Shown: positions 53,721 through 61,547 of the stretch, in pieces
How the letters are laid out: the number at the start of each line of letters is the position of its first letter
Position numbering within the stretch: position 1 is the first letter of the stretch
Assembly (NCBI GenBank): GCA_040222455.1
Contig: JAVKDD010000027.1
Location: 598,482-662,481, forward strand
Length of the DNA stretch: 64,000 nucleotides
Reading direction: 5' to 3'
From: RHLJ01 sp040222455
Lineage (GTDB): Bacteria; Bacteroidota; Rhodothermia; Balneolales; Balneolaceae
Program-made: the position numbers and the translations under genes
Notes under the pieces: model-generated
Told to the model about the DNA's origin: nothing
What the model saw: the letters and a program-made list of their open reading frames with translations, nothing else
The model's database searches: none

Positions 53721-54710
53721 ATGAAACCTACGATTGGGATTAGTATTGGTGATGTTAATGGAATTGGTCCAGAGATTATTCTCAAAGCACTAAATGAGAT
53801 TGATCTAAGCGAATCCACTCCACTCATAATTTCTCCAAAAAAAGTACTCGACTTTTATACAAGAAAACTCAAGCTCGCAATTCAGATAAACAAGTGTAAT
53901 TTTTTAGATGAAATCGATTCGAATTACATAAATCTACTTGATGTACCTGCAAATGACCTTGAAATTGTTCCTGGTATTCAAAGTAAAGTCAGCGGATTAG
54001 TGGCAATGCAGTCTATCGAGCTTGGAATAGAGCTTGCGTCTATTGGGGTAACTCAAGCTATTGTTACCGCACCTATATCAAAAGAAGCAGTAAACTTTGC
54101 CGGTTATAGAATTCCCGGTCATACTGAGTTCTTAGCCGAAAAAACCAACACTGAAGAAGTTTTGATGATGTTGGTAAATGAAGAACTAAGAGTTGCACTT
54201 GTAACAGCTCACATTCCAATTTCAGAAGTTTCTGATATGCTCTCAGAAGAATTAATACTTAGTAAACTTGAACTATTGAATGAAAGTATCAAAAAAGATT
54301 TTGGAATAGATTCACCTAAAATTGCTTTATTTGGACTTAATCCTCATGCAGGTGATGGTGGAGTTATTGGCGATGAAGAATTAAAAATCATTATTCCAAC
54401 TATAAAGAAAGCAATCGAATTAGGTTTAAACGTCCAGGGTCCATTTCCTGCCGATGGCTTTTTTGGGCAACGATTGGACAAAGAATTTGATGCAATTTTA
54501 GCTATGTATCACGATCAAGGTTTAGTGCCATTTAAACTACTTTCTTTTGGTATGGGCGTCAACTTCACTGCCGGACTACCTATTATTCGAACATCACCAG
54601 ATCATGGAACAGCATTTAATATTGCGGGAAAAGGAGTTGCAAATCCATCTTCCTTTATTCAAGCTTATAAACTGGCAGTTCATTTATCAAAAAAAAGGGA
54701 TGCAGACTAA
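53721..54710 (+). CDS. pdxA: 4-hydroxythreonine-4-phosphate dehydrogenase
   Basis: About 329 residues. PdxA marks are ISIGDVNGIGPEI at the start, VTAPISKEAVNFAGYRIPGH (metal His), LNPHAGDGGVIG, GPFPADGFF, MYHDQGLVPFKLLSFG (metal His) and RTSPDHGTAFNIAGKG. It oxidises 4-phosphohydroxy-L-threonine in vitamin B6 synthesis using NAD and Zn2+. ATG 53721 is preferred over 53715. It overlaps the downstream methyltransferase by 11 bp, so they are probably translated together. Confidence 0.93.
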   Translation: MKPTIGISIGDVNGIGPEIILKALNEIDLSESTPLIISPKKVLDFYTRKLKLAIQINKCNFLDEIDSNYINLLDVPANDLEIVPGIQSKVSGLVAMQSIELGIELASIGVTQAIVTAPISKEAVNFAGYRIPGHTEFLAEKTNTEEVLMMLVNEELRVALVTAHIPISEVSDMLSEELILSKLELLNESIKKDFGIDSPKIALFGLNPHAGDGGVIGDEELKIIIPTIKKAIELGLNVQGPFPADGFFGQRLDKEFDAILAMYHDQGLVPFKLLSFGMGVNFTAGLPIIRTSPDHGTAFNIAGKGVANPSSFIQAYKLAVHLSKKRDAD

Positions 54711-55482
54711 ATCAAAAGATATTTATACCTCCCTCGCTCCATTGTACGACACCTTAATGGAAGACGTGGATTATGAATCGTGGGCTGATTTTATTGATGA
54801 AATCATGCAAACTCATCATTTTAATCCCAATAAAATCCTTGAACTTGCTTGTGGCACTGGATCACTTGCTTTATCGCTAGCCGAACTAGAATGCTACGCA
54901 ATAACAGCTACTGATTTATCCCCTTCAATGATTGAAGTTGCAAAAAAGAAAGCCCAAAATTTTGGTCTGGATATTGATTTTTTTCCGATGAACTATCTTG
55001 AAATCAATTTAGATGAAAAATTTGATTGCATTTTCAGCATATTCGATAGTATCAATTATCTAAAGCAACCGAACGAAATCAAAGTATTACTTGAAAATAC
55101 ATTTAGAATATTAAAACCTGGTGGCTTATTAATCTTCGATTTTTCAACTCCAAAAAACTCCCTGGAATCCGTCGACTTTCTAAATAATGAGGAAGGCGAT
55201 ACCGGACGATTTCGTTTTTTCCGAAATAGCAGATACGATACTACCGAGAAAATTCATTACAACGAATTTGATATTGAAGAACTTGATCCAAAAACAGGAA
55301 AAGTGATAAATTCATTTACTGAAGTTCATACTCAACGAGCATATTCTCTTAATGAAATACTGTCAATTGTGGAACAAACCCCCTATCATCTGGTTGCAAA
55401 ATATGAAGGCTTTGATTTGATTGACGCCGATGAAAACAGCGCACGTGTAACAATGGTACTTAAATGTCAGACTCCTCAGTAA
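54700..55482 (+). CDS. class I SAM-dependent methyltransferase
   Basis: About 260 residues beginning MQTKSKDIYTSLAPLYDTLM, the normal opening of the family; a longer frame reaching back into pdxA is spurious. Motif I is ILELACGTGSLALSLAEL (about 46-63), motif II is ITATDLSPSMIEVAKKKAQN, and the post-motif is FDCIFSIFDSINYLKQPNEI with LKPGGLLIFDF. The substrate is unknown; it is close to bacterial methyltransferases with a D-x-x-Y-W tail domain. It overlaps pdxA (11 bp) and the FtsE gene (19 bp). Confidence 0.85.
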   Translation: MQTKSKDIYTSLAPLYDTLMEDVDYESWADFIDEIMQTHHFNPNKILELACGTGSLALSLAELECYAITATDLSPSMIEVAKKKAQNFGLDIDFFPMNYLEINLDEKFDCIFSIFDSINYLKQPNEIKVLLENTFRILKPGGLLIFDFSTPKNSLESVDFLNNEEGDTGRFRFFRNSRYDTTEKIHYNEFDIEELDPKTGKVINSFTEVHTQRAYSLNEILSIVEQTPYHLVAKYEGFDLIDADENSARVTMVLKCQTPQ

Positions 55483-56174
55483 TAGAACTTAGAAACGTTT
55501 CGCTTAGTTACGAACATCGTCCTATTCTCAGAAATGTAGATTTCAAGCTTAATAATGGAGAATTTTGTTATTTAATCGGACCTACTGGTATTGGAAAGAG
55601 CTCTTTCCTTAAACTTTTATATCGAGATGTTGTTCCTGATGAAGGGTCAGTTCGAGTAACGGATTTCCCGGTTAATAAAATCAGTATGAAGCAAGTTCCT
55701 ATGCTTCGTCGTAGAATGGGGATTGTTTTTCAAGACTTTCAATTACTCCAAGACCGTGATGTGTTTGATAATGTAGCTTTTGCCCTTCAAGTTACTGGTG
55801 AAAAGCCCAAATTTGTAAAACAAAGAGTTCTTGAAGTTTTAGGAATGGTAGGATTGAGTCATCGAAGAAAGAATATGCCGGGAGATCTTTCAGGTGGAGA
55901 GCAACAACGCGTTGTTATTGCACGAGCACTTGCAAACGAACCTCGTATTCTTCTTGCAGATGAGCCTACTGGAAATCTTGATCCGAAAGCTACACAAGAT
56001 ATAATGAGTATCTTAAAACAAATCAATAATCGTGGTACTGCTGTTTTATTAGTCACTCACGATTATGCTGTCGTGAAAAGATATCCTTATCGAACTGTTC
56101 GATTGATTGACGGTAAAATGCAGGACTTAACCTGGAAAGGTGACAAACTGGTTCCTATTAAACCTATTTCATAG
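55464..56174 (+). CDS. ftsE: FtsE-like ABC transporter ATPase
   Basis: A 236-residue ATPase of the FtsE/LolD group. It begins VIELRNVSLSYEHRPILRNV and has Walker A GPTGIGKSSFLKLLYRD (39-55), VFQDFQLLQDRDVFDNVAFA, signature LSGGEQQR, Walker B ILLADEPTGNLDP and H-loop VTHDY. The FQLL motif fits FtsE, whose partner FtsX activates peptidoglycan hydrolysis at the division site. ftsX is not the next gene (queG is), so the FtsX partner is elsewhere. The start overlaps the methyltransferase gene by 19 bp. Confidence 0.85.
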   Translation: MSDSSVIELRNVSLSYEHRPILRNVDFKLNNGEFCYLIGPTGIGKSSFLKLLYRDVVPDEGSVRVTDFPVNKISMKQVPMLRRRMGIVFQDFQLLQDRDVFDNVAFALQVTGEKPKFVKQRVLEVLGMVGLSHRRKNMPGDLSGGEQQRVVIARALANEPRILLADEPTGNLDPKATQDIMSILKQINNRGTAVLLVTHDYAVVKRYPYRTVRLIDGKMQDLTWKGDKLVPIKPIS

Positions 56175-56192
56175 TCTCACTATTTCATCGGA

Positions 56193-57128
56193 ATGATGAA
56201 TAAGCAAGAATACACTTCGTTAATTCGCCAAAAAGCACTCCAACTCGGATTTGATGCTTGTGGATTTGCCAAAGCCGAACGACTTAATACCGAAGCGGAA
56301 CGACTTGAAAAATGGTTAAGTGAAGACCGGCATGGTACAATGGACTGGATGGCAAATAATTTCGAAAAACGAGTCGACCCTACCCTACTCGTTCCAGGTT
56401 CGAAAACCGTGGTTTCTTTACTAGCAAGTTATCATCACACCACACATAATCATCAAATTGGTATTACCGATAAACCCTTAATAGCTAAGTATGCTCAAGG
56501 TCGAGATTATCATAAAGTGCTGAAAAAGAAACTTAAGGAACTATTCAGTTTTACATCAGAATTAGTTGGAGGAATGGAAGGTCGATTTTTTGTGGATTCA
56601 GCCCCGGTTCTTGACAAAGCGTGGGCCGTTCGAGCAGGATTGGGTTGGGTTGGTAAAAATTCTAACATCTTAAACAAAAACGTCGGTTCTTGGTTTTTTA
56701 TCGCTGAGATGATAATTGATACCGAATTGGTTTATAACTCCCCAACAACCGATCATTGTGGTACTTGTACTGCTTGCATTGACTCATGTCCTACAGATGC
56801 CATTTATGAGCCGTACAAAGTAGATGCTACTAAATGTATCTCCTATTTAACCATCGAGCATAAAGATGACATAGATCAACGATATCATACCGATATTAAG
56901 AATTGGGTGTTTGGATGTGATATTTGTCAGGATGTGTGCCCTTGGAATAGCAAAGCTAAACTTGCTCAGTTAATTGATCTTCATCCCAGAAAAAAAGTGA
57001 TGGATGCTGAGTTTGATGACATATCTGAAGAAGATTTTAATTCACTGTTTGAAGGGAGTGCGGTGCGAAGAACCAAGTTCGATGGTTTTTCGAGGAATTT
57101 GAAGATTGTAAAAGGGAATATTTCTTAA
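56193..57128 (+). CDS. queG: epoxyqueuosine reductase QueG
   Basis: A 311-residue cobalamin-dependent Fe-S enzyme that reduces epoxyqueuosine to queuosine in tRNA. The marks are ALQLGFDACGFAKAERLN, HGTMDWMANNFEKRVDP, the FVDSAPVLDKAWAVRAGLGW segment, KNSNILNKNVGSWFFIAEMI, and two ferredoxin-type cysteine sets, CGTCTACIDSCP and CDICQDVCP. The C-terminal HEAT repeat part of some homologues is absent. It follows the FtsE gene by 18 bp and closes the pdxA operon. With the QTMAN-type transferase it is the second queuosine-related gene in the window. Confidence 0.93.
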   Translation: MMNKQEYTSLIRQKALQLGFDACGFAKAERLNTEAERLEKWLSEDRHGTMDWMANNFEKRVDPTLLVPGSKTVVSLLASYHHTTHNHQIGITDKPLIAKYAQGRDYHKVLKKKLKELFSFTSELVGGMEGRFFVDSAPVLDKAWAVRAGLGWVGKNSNILNKNVGSWFFIAEMIIDTELVYNSPTTDHCGTCTACIDSCPTDAIYEPYKVDATKCISYLTIEHKDDIDQRYHTDIKNWVFGCDICQDVCPWNSKAKLAQLIDLHPRKKVMDAEFDDISEEDFNSLFEGSAVRRTKFDGFSRNLKIVKGNIS

Positions 57129-57139
57129 TACCTGTTGTC

Positions 57140-57160
57140 ATTCCGGACCTGATCCGGAAT
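57140..57160. repeat. REP-like palindrome after queG
   Basis: ATTCCGG and CCGGAAT form a 7-bp stem with an ACCTGAT centre, preceded by TGTC. It is 12 bp after the queG stop. The same arrangement, with other arms, is at 737-757, and the core recurs at about 47190. It may mark the end of the core region before the cassette array. Confidence 0.6.
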
Positions 57161-57245
57161 CTCAAGTGATTGTTTCTTAGGAATGCAATCTTAAAACAAC
57201 ACCTCTACAAAAGCAGGACTTCCAAAGGTGTATCATTCAGGAGAG

Positions 57246-57329
57246 CAAAGTTACGTCCCGAAGATTATAATTTAGTTGAAGTAGCGAAATTATTTCCTGC
57301 CAATCAAATTCCATTGCACCCTGTCCTCG
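57246..57329 (-). repeat. eroded attC-like site after the barrel-protein cassette
   Basis: The central part matches the attC sites at 58754, 59335 and 60077: TTGAAGTAGCGAAATTA, then CCTGCCAATCAAATTCC and TTGCACCC in plus-strand orientation. Both core boxes are lost or unrecognisable. It directly follows the stop of the gene ending at 57332. It is the most decayed of the series and lies at the distal end of the array. Confidence 0.6.
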
Positions 57330-57331
57330 GG

Positions 57332-58630
57332 TCAGAATCGGTCTCGGTTGCCGATGCCTCCAAAGCGTGGGTTTACGACATTATTGAGAACTGAGCCGAA
57401 GCGGTAACGGAACCCAAAGCTGATACCCGCTTCATAGTTGGTTTCTAACTGCCTGCGTCGCAGAAGTACATCGTCAAGGTCTGCATCACCTTTAGGCAGA
57501 TTGATCTGATCGTGAATGATTTCGAGGAAACCACCAATTTCAACGGAAAGCCCTTTTGTGATACGAATCTCGAACTCCGAATCAAACTGAAGACTGTGAC
57601 GAGATGGGTCATGTAGGTACTGCGAAGCATTGAAACCTATTTCGATCTCACCCCACGGTTGAATAACTTCGTAACCTGCGTTGATTAAATGCTGAGGTAG
57701 CACTTCTTCGATCTTATTGTAGATTGTTGTGTCTCGATAGGTGATGTGAGAGGTGCCAAGGCGATAAGCGACGGTGAGCTGTCGCCGATTCGCATCACGA
57801 TAAGGATAAAGGCTCCACTCCGCTGCACCCATGAAACGATAGCGCATGTCTACGTTAGAGAACGTCGAGGTCAGAATATCTCCGTAGGCTCCAATAGACC
57901 AATGCGGAGAAATACTCCGTATAGCATAGCTGGTGAATCCATCGCGACGAGCTGTGTTCGTGATAGCTCCTTCGTCACGTTCAAATCGATCATAGTTGTA
58001 GTTGAAAAAAGGTCGGAGTTGAATCTTCCAGTCCTCAGTTACTCGACTTACGAAGAGCCCGTAGCGTGTATCAAAAGATTGTTGTTGCGATTCGAAATCA
58101 GCGCTACCATCAGCATAGATCTCAATCGTCCAGTTATTCCAGGGGTCTTCCGTAGTCTGGGTTTGACCTGCAGTAGACATTTCTGACGACGCAATATCTA
58201 CTCGCACTTGGTCTCGCATTGGAGTCTGCATTAGGTAAGGTATAAGCGCTGCTTCGAGGATTCGGAGGAATCCATCGCGTTCTTCGGCCTCTGTGGAGTT
58301 TGCAGGTACATTGAAGATGGTTGAGAAATCAAGCCCTTCGAAGACACCCAAACCTATGAGATCGATGATTAATGCCTCGCCACCCGATCCTGTACTCTCA
58401 CTTGTAACGAGAATGTGAACATCGGCTACTTCACGGTCACGGACATGATCCAGATAAGACATCTCCTGACGTATGTATGTTCCATCGCAGGTGTTACAAT
58501 CGAGAAAGAGGGAGAGCCGGGTTGGGACTTCAATCCCCAACTCCTGTGCTTCCAGGGGACTGGCGGCAGGGCAAATCCATAAAAGTACAATTAGATATAT
58601 TATGGTGGCGAAAGTTTCTTTTCTTTTCAT
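57332..58630 (-). CDS. exported protein with N-terminal conserved domain and C-terminal beta-barrel pattern
   Basis: About 432 residues with a signal peptide (TFATIIYLIVLLWICPAAS... ending near LEAQ). A conserved-looking N-terminal stretch reads LSLFLDCNTCDGTYIRQEMS (a CxxC pair), then VADVHILVTSESTGSGGEAL. From about residue 160 the sequence alternates polar and hydrophobic/aromatic residues (WTIEIYADGSADFESQ, YGLFVSRVTEDWKIQLRPFF) and ends in SFGFRYRFG, like an outer-membrane barrel. The function is unknown; the N-terminal motif recalls a family common in Bacteroidota and Acidobacteriota, from memory. ATG 58630 is chosen so the signal is N-terminal. The gene is visibly richer in G+C than its neighbours, which suggests a foreign source. 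Confidence 0.65.
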   Translation of the reverse strand: MKRKETFATIIYLIVLLWICPAASPLEAQELGIEVPTRLSLFLDCNTCDGTYIRQEMSYLDHVRDREVADVHILVTSESTGSGGEALIIDLIGLGVFEGLDFSTIFNVPANSTEAEERDGFLRILEAALIPYLMQTPMRDQVRVDIASSEMSTAGQTQTTEDPWNNWTIEIYADGSADFESQQQSFDTRYGLFVSRVTEDWKIQLRPFFNYNYDRFERDEGAITNTARRDGFTSYAIRSISPHWSIGAYGDILTSTFSNVDMRYRFMGAAEWSLYPYRDANRRQLTVAYRLGTSHITYRDTTIYNKIEEVLPQHLINAGYEVIQPWGEIEIGFNASQYLHDPSRHSLQFDSEFEIRITKGLSVEIGGFLEIIHDQINLPKGDADLDDVLLRRRQLETNYEAGISFGFRYRFGSVLNNVVNPRFGGIGNRDRF

Positions 58631-58753
58631 GAGATTTTTATACAGAGTTGTGTGGTATTGGAGCACATGAATAAATTCTGGCACCTATAAATGGTATTGG
58701 TTGTTTCTGGAAAATTGATCATAAAATGATAGCGACATTGCTTTCAAATTAAG

Positions 58754-58872
58754 GTATCAGCCTCGTGGAAACAGCGCAAGAATTATAATTTATTTGAAGT
58801 AACGTAATTAATTACTTGAAGTAAGTTTCCATCGCACCCCGTTCGCGTCCTCTTTGAAACGCATTGTTATAC
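58754..58872 (-). repeat. attC-like site, cassette 6
   Basis: On the minus strand it starts GTATAACAATGCGTTTCAAA (box 58866-58872), then GAGGACGCG and GGGGTGCG, a TTACTTCAA central part, and ends near GCGCTGTTTCCACG and CTGATAC. The last box (plus GTATCAG, 58754-58760) differs from GTTATAC by point changes, so this site is probably weakened. It follows the pseudogene ending at 58880 by 7 bp. Its first box is complementary to the R' box at the cassette's other end (59335). Confidence 0.7.
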
Positions 58873-58879
58873 TGCGTAC

Positions 58880-59317
58880 TTACTTTTTTGTGATAAACAA
58901 CGCTTCAATTGATTCATCCTGACTTACAAAAAATATATATTCTTCACCTTCCTCTTCTGTGGTCCATTCTAAAGAAGCTAAATCCATCATTGGAGGCCCT
59001 TCTGCTTATTCAAACTCTCCAAATTGTTCATTGAGTTGGTTAATCAGATATGTTCTAACTGAATCTTGCTTTAATTCTTTCTTTACCGCAAGCGAAATAA
59101 CTATTACACCTCCGGATTCTACGATCATTGAAGGTAAGTCTGCAATCCAAATTTTGGATTCATCATTATTAAAGACTACTTCATTATTCCAATATGATGT
59201 ATTCCCTTTATCAAACAAGTTCGCCAATGATTCTACCTCAATATCACCAATTTGAATTTGAGCCAAAGATGTTGTTGGTAGTAAGAGAGAAAGTAAAAGG
59301 AGAATATTTTTTAGCAT
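58880..59317 (-). pseudogene. cassette gene for a small exported protein, interrupted by TAA
   Basis: A minus-strand frame beginning at ATG 59317 with a clear signal peptide (MLKNILLLLSLLLPTTSLAQ) runs to TAA at 59006-59008 (103 residues). It then continues in the same frame for 41 codons, reading AEGPPMMDLASLEWTTEEEG and ending FVSQDESIEALFITKK at TAA 58880-58882. A CAA-to-TAA change would restore one protein of 145 residues (FGEFE-Q-AEGPP). The attC site follows only the second stop by 7 bp, as expected for an intact cassette, which supports the longer original gene. No family recognised. Confidence 0.65.
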
Positions 59318-59334
59318 CTATTTTTTGCTTAGCA

Positions 59335-59456
59335 GTATAACGGCGCTGCAAATAAGCAGCGGGGGATTATGTTTTGGTTGAAGTAGCGAAATTAATACCA
59401 TACAAACAAGTTTCATCGCACCCCGTCCGCGTCCGATTTAAAACGCATTGTTAGGC
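59335..59456 (-). repeat. attC-like site, cassette 5
   Basis: On the minus strand: GCCTAACAATGCGTTTTAAA, then TCGGACGCGGACGGGGTGCG, a central TCAACCAAAACATAATCC part, then CCCCCGCTGC ... GCAGCGCC and GTTATAC (box 59335-59341). Both boxes are intact. The left box (GCCTAAC) is complementary to the right box at the upstream end of the same cassette (GTTAGGC at 60077-60083), the usual sign of an inserted cassette. It lies 12 bp after the stop of the membrane-protein gene. Confidence 0.85.
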
Positions 59457-59468
59457 TTCATTACGACT

Positions 59469-60035
59469 CTAATGAGCCCTTAATCGTTTGAAGCGCCCCC
59501 AAATATTTACGATCATAGGCTTCACAAATAAGTTTGAGAATGCTGAAATCGTTGCGATAATCAGGAAGCCCATAATCGGAATGATGGAGCCAAAAGTAAA
59601 TGTCGCACCCAGAACATGACCAAGAATATATTCTGCTCTATATATTGGTAAAAACAGCCCAATTAATAACACACATAAAGCCATGTACATCGTAATACTT
59701 TCGTAGCCAAATTCGAAAGCAACTGATTGCAAAAGACTTACAATTAACATTCCGAAAAAGCCTATTAAAATACCGTTTGGAATCATTCTGCCATCAGATA
59801 CATCATCAGACCGAAATGTAATGCGCTTTTTAATGCGTGTTGTTGAAAACCAAGCCAAAAATGGAAGAACAACAATATTCCACCAGTTAGATATAGCTGG
59901 GAAATCAGAACTGTGTAGAAGGTGATGACTTAACACTCCGCCATTTAAATGTTCCCAAAGTAAATGACCAAGCACAAAAAGTACCACCATTGAAATAAAA
60001 TATGTGCTTATTTTTTTGAAGTGCTTTTCACTCAT
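59469..60035 (-). CDS. cassette-encoded membrane protein
   Basis: A 188-residue protein with about five hydrophobic helices (YFISMVVLFVLGHLLW; WWNIVVLPFLAWF; LIGFFGMLIVSLLQSVAF; MYMALCVLLIGLFLP; FGSIIPIMGFLIIATISAF) and basic loops between (RIKKRITFRSDD). No family recognised; the pattern is that of a small polytopic membrane protein. The gene is framed by attC sites 59335 and 60077. Confidence 0.6.
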   Translation of the reverse strand: MSEKHFKKISTYFISMVVLFVLGHLLWEHLNGGVLSHHLLHSSDFPAISNWWNIVVLPFLAWFSTTRIKKRITFRSDDVSDGRMIPNGILIGFFGMLIVSLLQSVAFEFGYESITMYMALCVLLIGLFLPIYRAEYILGHVLGATFTFGSIIPIMGFLIIATISAFSNLFVKPMIVNIWGRFKRLRAH

Positions 60036-60076
60036 CTTAATCCTTAATTTATGACAGTGTTGAGATTGACTTTGAA

Positions 60077-60200
60077 GCCTAACGGCCCAGCGTTTAAACG
60101 GCGCGGGGATTATGATTTCTTTGAAGTAGCAAAATTAATTCCTGGCAATCAAGTTCCCATCGAACCCCTTCCGCGTCCGATTTAAAACGCTTTGTTAGCC
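60077..60200 (-). repeat. attC-like site, cassette 4 (best preserved)
   Basis: On the minus strand: GGCTAACAAAGCGTTTTAAA, then TCGGACGCGGAAGGGG, a centre containing TTGCTACTTCAAAG, then CCCCGCGCCGTTTAAACGC and TGGGCC, ending GTTAGGC. The arm GCGTTTTAAA pairs with GTTTAAACGC, and CGGACGCGGAAGGGG pairs with CCCCGCGCCG leaving single unpaired bases, the extrahelical-base feature of attC bottom strands. It begins 7 bp before the stop of the exported-protein gene at 60207. Confidence 0.88.
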
Positions 60201-60206
60201 TACGAT

Positions 60207-60665
60207 TTAATTTTCATAGCCTGTCCAAATGACGCCATTTCTATCAAATTTAATTATGAATGGATATTCATGAATTACAGAGCACCTTTTAGGTAACTGT
60301 TTGGGATGATCTGTCAATGGGTTAGAAGTCCACTCATGAACCGAGAAATTATAATCCTCTGCAAAAAGTATTTTTATGGACAAACTGTTAATTGAAGCAA
60401 ATCTATTTGTACGCTTTAATAATAAGGAATCGCAAGTATTTGCTGTAGAACTGAGTAATGCAATTCTACTTATACCACCTTCTGATCCTTGAACTAGGAT
60501 AAAATGTTGCCCCTCATCAATTTCTTGTTTAGAAAAATACTTAGCAACTGAGTCAGTTACTGCTTGCCCAAAGTAATATTCAATTTTGGGTTCAATTTGA
60601 GCAAACAAACTTTCATTTGGGGTAAGCGTTAGTAATGCTAATAAAATTAATAGATAGCCTTTCAT
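60207..60665 (-). CDS. cassette-encoded small exported protein
   Basis: A 152-residue protein with a signal peptide (LLILLALLTLTPNESLFAQ). The mature part has two cysteines and a beta-rich pattern (SRIALLSSTANTCDSLLLKR; KRCSVIHEYPFIIKFDRNG). It ends WTGYEN. No domain recognised. It is a single-gene cassette between attC sites 60077 and 60676. Confidence 0.6.
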   Translation of the reverse strand: MKGYLLILLALLTLTPNESLFAQIEPKIEYYFGQAVTDSVAKYFSKQEIDEGQHFILVQGSEGGISRIALLSSTANTCDSLLLKRTNRFASINSLSIKILFAEDYNFSVHEWTSNPLTDHPKQLPKRCSVIHEYPFIIKFDRNGVIWTGYEN

Positions 60666-60675
60666 GTTTTTAGCA

Positions 60676-60824
60676 GTATAACGACCCTGCGTTTAAGGTG
60701 CGAGGGTTTTCGATTGAGTTGAAAGTAACATAATTAATGGATTAGCTGAAAGTTAAAATTGCGGAGCCAATACCCGAAGCCTGTCCGACAACTGGCGGAT
60801 CAGCCTTGAAACGTCTTGTTATGT
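60676..60824 (-). repeat. attC-like site, cassette 3 (toxin-antitoxin)
   Basis: On the minus strand: ACATAACAAGACGTTTCAAG (box 60818-60824), a longer central part with GCCAGTTGTCGGAC, then AAAACCCTCGCACCTTAAAC and GCAGGGTCGTTATAC (box 60676-60682). At 149 bp it is one of the longest sites. Its centre differs from those at 58754-60200, so at least two attC subfamilies are present. It lies 6 bp after the antitoxin stop. Confidence 0.8.
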
Positions 60825-60830
60825 TGCTGA

Positions 60831-61067
60831 TTATAATTTGTCATACTCTTCAGGTTCCACATCAGGTACTTGATTCATTATGTTTTCAAACTTCTGTTTG
60901 CTGGCCTTTTCTGCTCTATCTTTAAGATAATCTATGGTCAATAATGCCGACATTTTTTCGGATACTGCCAATGTGATGAACTGATTCATGGAAACACCTT
61001 CCTTTTCGGCAAGTTCTTTTATTTTTCTATGTAGTGATTCGGGTAATCGAACGCTTAATGTACTCAT
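60831..61067 (-). CDS. ribbon-helix-helix (HicB/CopG-like) antitoxin
   Basis: A 78-residue DNA-binding antitoxin. It begins MSTLSVRLPESLHRKIKELA and continues EKEGVSMNQFITLAVSEKMS, the ribbon-helix-helix pattern of CopG/HicB-type repressors. The acidic C-terminal tail (KFENIMNQVPDVEPEEYDKL) is the likely toxin-binding part. Its start overlaps the toxin stop by 4 bp (ATGA), so the pair is one transcript. It is a typical passenger of integron cassettes, where toxin-antitoxin pairs stabilise the array. Confidence 0.85.
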   Translation of the reverse strand: MSTLSVRLPESLHRKIKELAEKEGVSMNQFITLAVSEKMSALLTIDYLKDRAEKASKQKFENIMNQVPDVEPEEYDKL

Positions 61068-61492
61068 GGCAATTCCTGTATGATTTGGAGAAATTCTTTT
61101 GCTGTAACTAGTTCTATATCAAATTTATCAACGCCCTGAAAATCAGCTTTGTTATACGTTACAATGTATTTACAATTGGCTCTAACCGCTAATTCCAGGA
61201 TCATATCGTCTTCAGGATCCTTCAAAATTGGACGCCATAAAAAATAGACTTCATGCCAGTTTCCAACCATACACAAGTAATCAAATAATTGTCCAATCTG
61301 AGGCTCACTAAAATTTAGTGTGTTTATCTTTCGAAGCAATACATCTTCATATTCAATAACGGGCGGAACCGACAAATTGATTTCAAATTTGGGAGACTCC
61401 AACAAAGATAACAAACGATATGAAGCACCTCGGTTTGATCGAAGTGCCGAATAGATGATGTTTGTATCTAATACAATTTGATAAACTGACAT
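61064..61492 (-). CDS. PIN-domain toxin (COG1569-like)
   Basis: A 142-residue PIN-domain ribonuclease. The catalytic acidic pattern is visible: VLDTNIIYSALRSNRGASYR (Asp9), EYEDVL (Glu), DPEDDMILELAVRANC (Asp pair) and IVTYNKADF near residue 110-118. The family acts as a VapC-like or COG1569 toxin that cleaves RNA until bound by its partner. It is transcribed first, ahead of the RHH antitoxin at 60831, in a two-gene cassette. Confidence 0.85.
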   Translation of the reverse strand: MSVYQIVLDTNIIYSALRSNRGASYRLLSLLESPKFEINLSVPPVIEYEDVLLRKINTLNFSEPQIGQLFDYLCMVGNWHEVYFLWRPILKDPEDDMILELAVRANCKYIVTYNKADFQGVDKFDIELVTAKEFLQIIQELP

Positions 61493-61547
61493 GTGGTATT
61501 ATATACAATACCATATAAAGTAACAAGTGACGATTTTGTTTTAGGTA

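Noticed and set aside
54547..54699. Longer methyltransferase starting inside pdxA
   Set aside because: The 51 extra residues overlap pdxA in another frame and show no domain; the ATG at 54700 begins the family N-terminus.
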